From assembly GCA_037447655.1 (NCBI GenBank), contig JBBHKE010000060.1, positions 264,201 through 328,200 of the forward strand: a DNA stretch of 64,000 nt, written 5' to 3'. Positions 57,301-64,000 of the stretch are shown in pieces (position 1 is the stretch's first letter; every line of letters starts with the position of its first letter). Position numbers and translations under genes: made by a program. The notes beneath the pieces were generated by a model. It made no database searches. It had not been told where the DNA came from and was given only the letters and a program-made list of their open reading frames with translations. The DNA is from Zygnema cylindricum (taxonomy: Eukaryota > Streptophyta > Zygnematophyceae > Zygnematales > Zygnemataceae).

Positions 57301-60300
57301 AAGGAGCACCAAAATCCAAACTATTCAAAGTAAGAATATGAGAATATAATTTTTTGACAACAAAATTCTCTTCCATTCAGTGAGCGGTGAAAAACTTTCT
57401 GACCATGACAAAAATCCACCAACATCCACATTAATAAGGGTGGCATTTTTTTTTAGGGTTATGGTGATTAGTCTAAAGAAGGAAACCGTTCTTAACTGTG
57501 ACAAAAGTCCACAGATATCCACACTGGTAATGGTGATGGTGTAAAATTAGAAATTTGACGAAGGCCCACCTTTGGACGACCTGTACTTCCAGAAGTATAG
57601 AGAAGGAAGAGAGGATCTTCAGCATCCATCCACTCTAAATCTGCCTCTTCTGACTGAGATCCAACCATATCTTGCCACCACTCGTCTCTCTCTTCCACCC
57701 AAGGAGTCTTCACACGAGGAATCGCCCGAAAATTGTCATAAACTAAACATTTCTCTGCAAAACTTCAACATCTCCCTTCCTTACCATTTTTGAATTGAAC
57801 ATAATTATCGTATCAATCTTAAAAACTCGGTTTTATCAGACACAATAACTCACTTCAAAACCAACAAAACTAACCGTCTCCACAATCCTTCCCACTCTAT
57901 ATTCTGACATTAATATTACAGGATTCCAAAAACAAAAAAAAACAACAATCTCCCTCTTCCTTCCCATTCTCGTTCTGACGTAATCATTATATCAGACACA
58001 AATAAACTCACTCTGAAAACAACAAAACCATTCTCCCTCTCTTTCCACATATCAAGATATTCAACTGGCGGTTCTCATGACATTAGAGAGTATTTGGATA
58101 AAACAAAGAGAAAGGAATTCTGAGCAAGAATACTAACTTTTAGCAAAGAGTATTGAAACTTACCTACGAATACCCCATTTTCGCTGCATTGCTCCAATGC
58201 TGCATCGACAATTGTTTTCAAAGGAATGCTTTTTGTGCCTCGCATCACAGCACTGCAAGTCAACATCACTTTCGGCCTGCAGTGGAAGTTAACAAACTGC
58301 CAGGTCAGCAACACTTTTGAGGAAAATTCAGCAGCATCACTTTTGGCCTGTAGTGACAGTCGGAAAATTGCCAAGTTGTCATCATTTTTTGACCTGTGGT
58401 GACAGTCGGAAAATTGCCAAGTTGTCATCATTTTTTGACCTGTGGTGAAAGTCAACAAATAGCTGAGTGGAGGATCACTTTTAGCCTGCATCGGGAACTG
58501 CTATCCATTAAGAGAAGTAAGATACAAACTTGAGGTACTGTCAACTCCAGTAACGTAATGTAAGTAAATTACTGCTGCTATGGGAATCACTCAAAACGCG
58601 ATTACAGGTGCAAAATTTTGGATGTCCCTAATTCCAATATAGCGTACAGTGCGCAGCATACGGGATGGTTGGAAAAAGGAATCAGAAATATAATGTGATT
58701 GCTGTACTCGCAATACTGGCGTTAGCCTTCATCCTTTTACTGTTTGTTTACGTTTATAATCGTTTATCTTACTGGCAACGGTCACTCAAAATTCGTTCAG
58801 TACTGAACTTATTAGCAGTAACTCCAGTAATTTACGTTCGTATAATTACCCTATAAAAAACAAATGTGAAACTTGACTGAGAGAAAAAACCAAGTGCAAT
58901 CCGTCGAGAGAGACTGATGCTGAGATGATTGAAAAGCTGTATTGGGATTGCAGAGTCCCAGATTGAAAACTTATGGCTCACTCTAAAATTCACGGTTCAG
59001 CAATAATAAAGAACCATTTTTTAATTTGTATTTTATTAAAAACTAAAAGAAAAGAACAGTTTACCTGCAATCCATAATACGCTGAGCGAGAGCATCAGCT
59101 GAGAAACCACCAAATACAACCTGCTCTGCCAGCCCCCATAATCTCCACATAGTGGAGACACTTGTCACCCTCAAAAAGTGACAATTGTCACACTCCAAAC
59201 AAGTCACACTCGAAATAGATCATGGTCATATAGGGACACAGTGTTAGCAATAGTCCTTCATATGTTATAATGCTGTGTCTTTCAGAATCAACATTTGTCA
59301 AAATTTAAAACGTTAAAAAATTTCTGCAGAAGGGCTTCAAGCTCTGAATTTTGAGAATCGGAGCAGTATTTCAACATTACACCATCAAAGGTTATTTATG
59401 CGAACCATAATGATTTTAGATTCCAATTCCTTGTGACGCACACACAATTTTCCAAGATGTTGATGGAGACTTGTACATTTTTGGTTATTTTTGTACGAAT
59501 TTTTACAAAGAGGTAGGGTCTTGGTCAACATCTCCAGCCCGCTAGACTTAATGTGTCAAAACTTCTTGGTACCAAAAAGGTATAAATCTCAGTCAAGATC
59601 TCAAGATTTAACCATAATTCGGATAGGCCCCGTGTGCCAAAAGTTTCATATATTATGAATAAAAGAAACCTCACCGAGTGAATCGCCCCAATCCGTGCAC
59701 ACGCTAACATAGCAATAGGGAGTTCTGCAACCATAGGCATATAAATGGTCACAAAATCTCCCTTCTTCACTCCAACTCCCCGAAGATAATTCGCCACCTG
59801 GCAGAAAGGACAAACACCCACATAAACAATTTCAACATAGAGGATCGGCAGCAATATTGCATACATGCTTCCTTGTGATAACATTTTGTACAAACAACAA
59901 ACAAATCGAACAGCTAAAGTGTTTGGAACTTTGGAACTTGGAGTACCTGACAGACTCGTTCCAAAAGTTCTGCGTATGTGATGGTGTAGTCTTGTCCAGG
60001 CTCATTTCCTTCCCAAATTATGGCTGTTTCACCTCCTCGACCTGCCTCGACATGGCGATCGATAGCATTATAGCAAATGTTGGTTTGACCGCCACTGAAC
60101 CACTGCAAAGAAAGAAACTCAAAGGAAGAAATCAACCGACATGAACAAGAATGAGAAGGAGAGGGAAAGGGAAAAGGGGAGGAAGAAAAAAATGTCAAGG
60201 AAGAAATCAAATGATATGAACAAGAATGAGGAGGAGAGGAAGAAAAAATGCTGAAGAAAAAATCAACTGACATAAATGAGAACAAGAAGGAGAGAGGGAG

Positions 60301-62481
60301 AAGCAGAAAAAAAAGCAAAGGAAAAGAGAGAGGGAAAGGGAAAGGAAAAGGGAGAGGGAGAAAAAAATACAACGAGAACGAGAGGGAGAGGGAAAGGGAG
60401 AGGGAGAGAAATAATGCGAAGGAAGGAATCAACATGAACGAGAATGAGCGGGAGAGGGAGAGAAAAAATGCACAGAAAAAAATCAACCGACCTGAACGAG
60501 AGGGAGAGGGAGAGGGAAAGGGAGGAGAAGAGGAAAAGCGAGAAGAAGAGAAAGAATGCAAAAGGTCAAATCAGCCGACAAGACCAAGAATGAGAGGAGG
60601 AGGGAGAGGGAAAGGGAGAGGGAGAGAAAATTTGCAAAGGAAGAAATTGACCGACATGAACGAGAACAAGAGGGAGAGGGCAAGGGGGCTAGAGATAAAA
60701 ATGTAAAAGAAAAAATCAAAAAAAATGTCGCTTGAAGAGCAAGAGGAATAGGAAGAGGGAGAGGGAGAGGAAGAGAAAAAATGAAAAGGAAGAAATCAAC
60801 CGGCGTGTCGCTTGCAGAAAAAGAACAAAAGAGAGAGAGGGTGAGGGAGAGGGAGAGGGAGAGACAGAGGGAGAAGGAGAGGGAGACGGGATTCCTGTAA
60901 TGTTTTGAGAATGAAATGGTAATTTCACACTACAACGTCTTACCACTACAAAGCATTTGTCTAGACAGAATGCATTACAAAAAAGCTTACCTTATCAAAA
61001 AATTGCTTATAATGTCATAGCTGACTTCGAACCATTACAAAACAACCTACCTTTAAAAAAGCTGACCTTAAAGCATTACAAAATAGCTTATTTTAAAGCA
61101 TTACAAAATAACTTACCTTAACATCGATGGGGCCCTTTTGCATGTCAAAATTTCCTTCGTGCACTTTTCCATTCACAACGTCCCATTTCTTGTGCCAATA
61201 AAAATCTTCCGCAATTTTGGACCAAAAGCCGTCAGGATCTTCCACAGATTGTTGGTACATAGTATCATACTGTGTGAGTCAAATTAAACAAAAAAAACAA
61301 AAAAGTAGTAAGCACTGTTAGTACATAGTATTATATTGTGTAAGTCAAATTAACCAAAAAACAGAAAACAGTAAGTACTGTAGGTACATTGTATCACACT
61401 TTTGAGTCAAATTAACCAAAAAACAAAAAAAATGTAAGCAAGTTGTTGCAGAATATCATACCGCGTGAGTCAAATTAAACAAAAAACAAAAAATAGTAAG
61501 CACTGAGGTTACATAGTATCACACTACGTGAGTCAAATTAACAAAAACAGCAAAAAATAGTAAGTGTTGGAAGATAGTGTGTGAGTCAAATTAACCAAAA
61601 AACAAAAAAATGTAAGCAACGTTGTTACACAATATCATAATGTGTGAGTCAAATTGACCAAAAAAACAAAAAACAGGAGCACTGTTAATACATAGTAGCA
61701 CACTAGGAAAAAATAAAATAGTAAGCACTCTGTACATAGTATTATACTGTGTGAGTCAAATTAACCAAAAAAACAGAAAATAGTTAGTATTATTGGTACA
61801 CAGTATCACACTGTGTGAGCCAAATTAACCAAAAAACAAAAAAATGTAAGCAACTTTGTTACACAATATCATAATGTGAAAAAACAGAAAACAGGAGCAC
61901 TGTTGATACATAGTATCACACTATGGGAGTCAAATTAACAAAAAAAAAAAAATAGTAAGCATTGTTGGTACATAGTATCATACTGTGTGAGACAAATTCA
62001 CAAAAGAGACAAAAATAGTAAGCACTGGTTCATATATCATACTTTGTGAGTGAAATCAACAAAAAGATAAAAAGAGTAAGCACTGTTGGTAAATAGTTTC
62101 AGTGTTATACTGTGTGAGTGGAATTAACAAAAATAGTATCACCTGCTCCTTGCCACCAGGTAGAGTCCATCGTTTAAATTTCTCAAAATCTTCTACCACT
62201 TCTGATTCTTTGTCGTGACTTGTAGTCAAAACCTGCGTAGATGAGTTTTCTTGACACGTCAGCTTCCAGGTGGCAGCCTGAGGAGGAGCTGCCACGTAGG
62301 ATTTCAAAGAAAAACGGAAAACAGGTTGGCCAAGCAGAGAGGAGCCAGAGAGAGAGAGAGAGGGCGTCGAAGGGAGGGAGAGAGAGAAGCGGGGGAGAGA
62401 GAGAGAGGAGGAAGAGAGAGAGAGAGAGGGCGACATGTGGAGAGAAGACGTCGAAGGCAGAGTAGCCGAAATAGAAGCCAT
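51348..62481 (-). CDS. ACS: Acetyl-CoA synthetase, plastid type (18 exons)
   Basis: Makes acetyl-CoA from acetate, ATP and CoA through acetyl-AMP (EC 6.2.1.1). Exons by eye: 62481-62143, 61269-61117, 60102-59947, 59797-59675, 59120-59065, 58276-58164, 57754-57570, 56944-56856, 56565-56361, 56151-56075, 55944-55866, 55182-55114, 54448-54324, 54060-54010, 53799-53652, 52352-52254, 51947-51921, 51506-51348. All are GT-AG and in phase, giving 750 codons, near the usual plant length. Motifs: [11 protein letters not shown] (366-376), [21 protein letters not shown] (514-523), SGDG (601-604), [13 protein letters not shown] (617-629) and [11 protein letters not shown] with the catalytic lysine at about 712. 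The Ser/Leu-rich first 60 residues look like a transit peptide. The start at 62481 has a good context (GCCATGG), and an in-frame ATG at 62508 is an alternative. No key residue is missing, so it is probably functional. Confidence 0.95.
53827..53955. repeat. GAGTAC/GAGTAT hexanucleotide repeat in an ACS intron
   Basis: About 20 hexamers of the GAGTAC type, degenerating to GAATAT and GAGTCT. It starts about 28 bp from the acceptor of the 53799-53652 exon. Confidence 0.9.
55190..55770. repeat. Degenerate tandem repeat beside an ACS acceptor site
   Basis: Units of roughly 55-70 bp carrying AATCAGTGTTTGATTCA, CACATTGTAAAAAGA and AATCATATCAATAAAT words fill most of the intron between 55866 and 55182. 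The acceptor of the exon at 55182 lies in the first unit (TGAATCAG on the minus strand). Confidence 0.6.
58277..58495. repeat. Tandem copies of an ACS acceptor junction
   Basis: About four extra copies of the sequence spanning the acceptor and first codons of the exon 58276-58164. On the minus strand the real site reads CACTGCAGGCCGAAAGTGATG. Copies read CACTACAGGCCAAAAGTGATG-like, CACCACAGGTCAAAAAATGA (twice) and ATGCAGGCTAAAAGTGATC. The middle two are nearly identical 47-48 bp units. The frame through the copies is open. Confidence 0.8.
60103..60900. repeat. Purine-rich minisatellite filling an ACS intron
   Basis: More than ten units of about 60-80 bp, each with a GCAAAGGAAGAAATCAACCG-like word, then GACATGAACGAGAA and a GAGGGAGAGGGAAAGG run. 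The first unit starts at the acceptor of the exon 60102-59947, whose polypyrimidine tract (minus strand TTTCTTTGCAG) matches the GCAAAGGAAGAAA word. Confidence 0.85.
60955..61116. repeat. Tandem copies of an ACS donor junction
   Basis: Four copies of CATTACAAAATAACTTACCTTA-type sequence. The copy at the exon border provides the real donor (minus strand AAG|GTAAGTTATTTTGTAATG). Two of the others keep a GT at the same place (GTAAGCTTTTTTGTAATG and GTAGGTTGTTTTGTAATG), and one has lost it. Confidence 0.75.
61270..62142. repeat. Minisatellite made of about 14 copies of the exon 2 acceptor junction
   Basis: The whole of ACS intron 1 consists of degenerate units of about 60 bp. Each unit repeats GTTGGTACATAGTATCATAC, TGTGTGAGTCAAATTAACC, an A-rich run and a TAGTAAGCACT word. 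On the minus strand that is an acceptor (ACTCACACAG) followed by the first codons of exon 2 (Y D T M Y Q). The unit nearest 61269 is the real exon border. Confidence 0.9.
62335..62436. repeat. GA microsatellite coding for the ACS presequence
   Basis: On the plus strand this is GAGAGAGA/GGGAGAGA sequence. On the coding strand the same bases encode [12 protein letters not shown]-type residues about 16-49 of acetyl-CoA synthetase. Confidence 0.85.
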
Positions 62482-62558
62482 GGCTAAATGTGCTGGAAAA
62501 GAAACCAAAGGGCAGGAGAGGCATTGAAATAAAAGGAAAATTTTGGTAGCAATTTCAA

Positions 62559-62566
62559 ATATATAA
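62559..62566 (-). promoter_or_regulatory. Probable TATA box of the acetyl-CoA synthetase gene
   Basis: The minus strand reads ACTTATATATTTG about 80 bp upstream of the start codon at 62481, which would leave a short leader of about 50 nt. It is the only good TATA-like word close to the start. Confidence 0.5.
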
Positions 62567-62599
62567 GTTCACCGGTAAAATCCTTGGAGAGACTTTGGT

Positions 62600-63336
62600 G
62601 CAGAATAGTACATTACCGTACAGTACCGTACTGTACTCTATATGAAGAGGTGTAAAGATTCTGCAAAAACAAATGCTGAGTGTGCACAGGGACAGGACGA
62701 TTTGGATGAGGAAATCTCGTACGTACTCTGTTGACGTGGCATATCCACTGTTGGATCTTGTAACCTAACAATCGCTGACGTCTGAGTATCCGTACATTGG
62801 CGTCATTACTCTGCTGCATTTTAGCTTAAGTTTGGACAAGGGAGTCGGGCGCTAAAAGTTAAGTATTTGTTTTGTCGGTCAGCGAATGAGATACAGCGTT
62901 TACATGCGTAATAATTTTACACGAGTGAAAAACGCACCGAAATCGTTGAATTATGAAAAAGGCTAAAAGTGCGTGGACATCATAAGAGTGAGCTAATAAA
63001 AATTATCTACATATTTTACTGTGCAATAGGGCGGTCCAGGTATGGTACATCTGGCTCAGGAAAAAGTGAAAAACACAAAAAAGGTACAATACAGAGTACA
63101 GAGTTACAGTTCAGTACAGTCTTTCAATTTACTGCTTATACAGTTGTTATTTTGACATTTGCCAGAAGGAATCAAGAGCGTTCACATCTGGATAAACGAT
63201 TCAGATTTTAGCATAGTGCATCTGCGGACAATGGACTTTACGGTTGCAAAACAGGTTACATGACCTCAGTTTCAGTTGTAAAAATGAAAATCGTACGATC
63301 TGAAGCAAGTTCAGCTATGTACAGTACAGTACAGTA
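62600..63336. other. Upstream intergenic region of ACS
   Basis: No gene seen. Several CAGTACAGTACCGTAC runs with inverted symmetry occur near 62605-62635 and 63100-63120, and GTACAGTACAGTACA precedes the MITE at 63337. Confidence 0.45.
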
Positions 63337-63552
63337 CACCTGAATCGCAATTAGTGCTAATGTTATTTTTGCCACTTAAAACATCTTTTCTCCGTACACA
63401 CACGTCGGATTGTGAATCTGACGGTTGCGATTGAAAGGCAACATTCTCAGCTTCCGATTGGCGGTATCGAACTGAAAAACGGACAAGTGTGTACGGAGAA
63501 AAGATAATTTAAGCGGCGAAAGAATTATTAACACTAATAGCGATACACAGTG
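63337..63552. mobile_element. TA-flanked MITE, family M1
   Basis: 216 bp between TA dinucleotides, ends CACCTGAATCGCAATTAGT / CTAATAGCGATACACAGTG, with the internal AAAACATCTTTTCTCCGTAC and GTGTGTACGGAGAAAAGATA blocks. It is the best preserved copy with those at 24479 and 49769. Confidence 0.85.
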
Positions 63553-63888
63553 TACAGTACCATACTGTACTTTATACGTTTTAGTCTGACAGAAAAGTAC
63601 GATGATTATTTCAGATTGCTGAAATCAAAAAGGTGTCAGAATATTACTGCAGACCTTCCCTAAAGCTTCACTATTTTGTCCGTTTCTGATCATTCATCAC
63701 CTGCAGGAGAGTGTGACGTGACATGCAAGCAGTCGACTTCCCATGCCACCTTGCGGAACCTTTCACCGTACGTATTAACACGTGCGGTTCCGTACAGTAC
63801 CGTACAATCCGTACAGAAGGCGTTGCAGGATCCTCCACCTCTGGTGTTGAGGTCAGTGTGGGGATCAGATATCGGATGGGGTGGGAAG

Positions 63889-64000
63889 AAGAGAGAAAGG
63901 GGGGGGGGGGGAGGGGGGGAGGGGGAGGGAGGGGGAGGGGGAGGGGGAGAGAGGAGGAGGAGGGGGAGAGAGGAGGAGGGGGAGGGGAGGGGGAAGGGAG
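63889..64000. repeat. G-rich (GGGGGA)n tract at the window end
   Basis: Runs of five to twelve G separated by single A or AGAG. The plus strand could form G-quadruplexes. The tract continues past the end of the window. Confidence 0.9.

Noticed and set aside
59065-59130. Acceptor six bases upstream for the small ACS exon
   Set aside because: It breaks the phase with the previous exon. The site giving 59120 joins IHS to VVFGGF as in the family.
60103-60900. Frames of 150-215 codons around the ACS intron minisatellite
   Set aside because: One runs across a true exon and then reads the purine repeat. Only the 60102-59947 part matches acetyl-CoA synthetase.
1-64000. tRNA, rRNA or CRISPR features
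   Set aside because: No cloverleaf-like arrangement with a GGTTCGAATCC-type T-arm, no rRNA segments and no spacer-repeat array were seen. The tandem repeats present have no unique spacers.

Overview
This window is nuclear DNA of a green eukaryote, most likely a streptophyte (land plant or charophyte alga). The evidence is two intron-rich plant-type genes, Ty1/copia retrotransposons primed by initiator tRNA-Met, hAT elements with 8-bp target duplications, and abundant TA-flanked MITEs. The sequence does not settle the species. Two runs of 10 N are scaffold gaps. All intron/exon structures here were read by eye from GT-AG borders, reading frame and family conservation, not from transcripts.

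Layout: 1-13.6 kb is a retrotransposon nest. It holds a non-autonomous LTR element at 2226-7075 (minus) with a perfect 5-bp target duplication and a solo LTR inside its 5' LTR, then two decayed copies of one copia family lying head to head at 11257/11258. From 13.6 to 16 kb there is a degenerate palindrome next to a gap. 17.7-28.7 kb (minus) is a ubiquitin-specific protease of the plant UBP15-19 type with an N-terminal membrane segment, MYND zinc finger, USP domain and an unusual C-terminal SEC-C-like cysteine motif. Its last exon has a frame change at a (CCT)22 repeat. 29-34.4 kb holds MITEs and an inverted pair of broken hAT transposase copies. 34.4-42.6 kb is gene-poor: a solo LTR in a CT tract and a 2-kb purine tract. 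42.6-49.2 kb is a large inverted duplication (arms about 1.5 kb, spacer 1.14 kb) that contains a two-exon gene for a predicted secreted six-cysteine protein and a broken inverted copy of its second exon. 51.3-62.5 kb (minus) is an 18-exon acetyl-CoA synthetase whose exons join to a continuous 750-residue frame.

The most distinctive signal is in the acetyl-CoA synthetase introns. Several are filled with degenerate tandem repeats whose unit carries a copy of the adjacent splice junction: about 14 copies of the acceptor plus the first six codons of exon 2 in intron 1, about four acceptor copies in intron 5, and about four donor copies in intron 2. GA/CT microsatellites also run into coding sequence, encoding the Ser/Leu-rich presequence of the synthetase and Glu/Arg-rich stretches of the protease.

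The genes do not form a pathway. Acetyl-CoA synthetase makes acetyl-CoA, probably in plastids. The protease removes ubiquitin, probably at a membrane. The small cysteine-rich protein has no recognised role.
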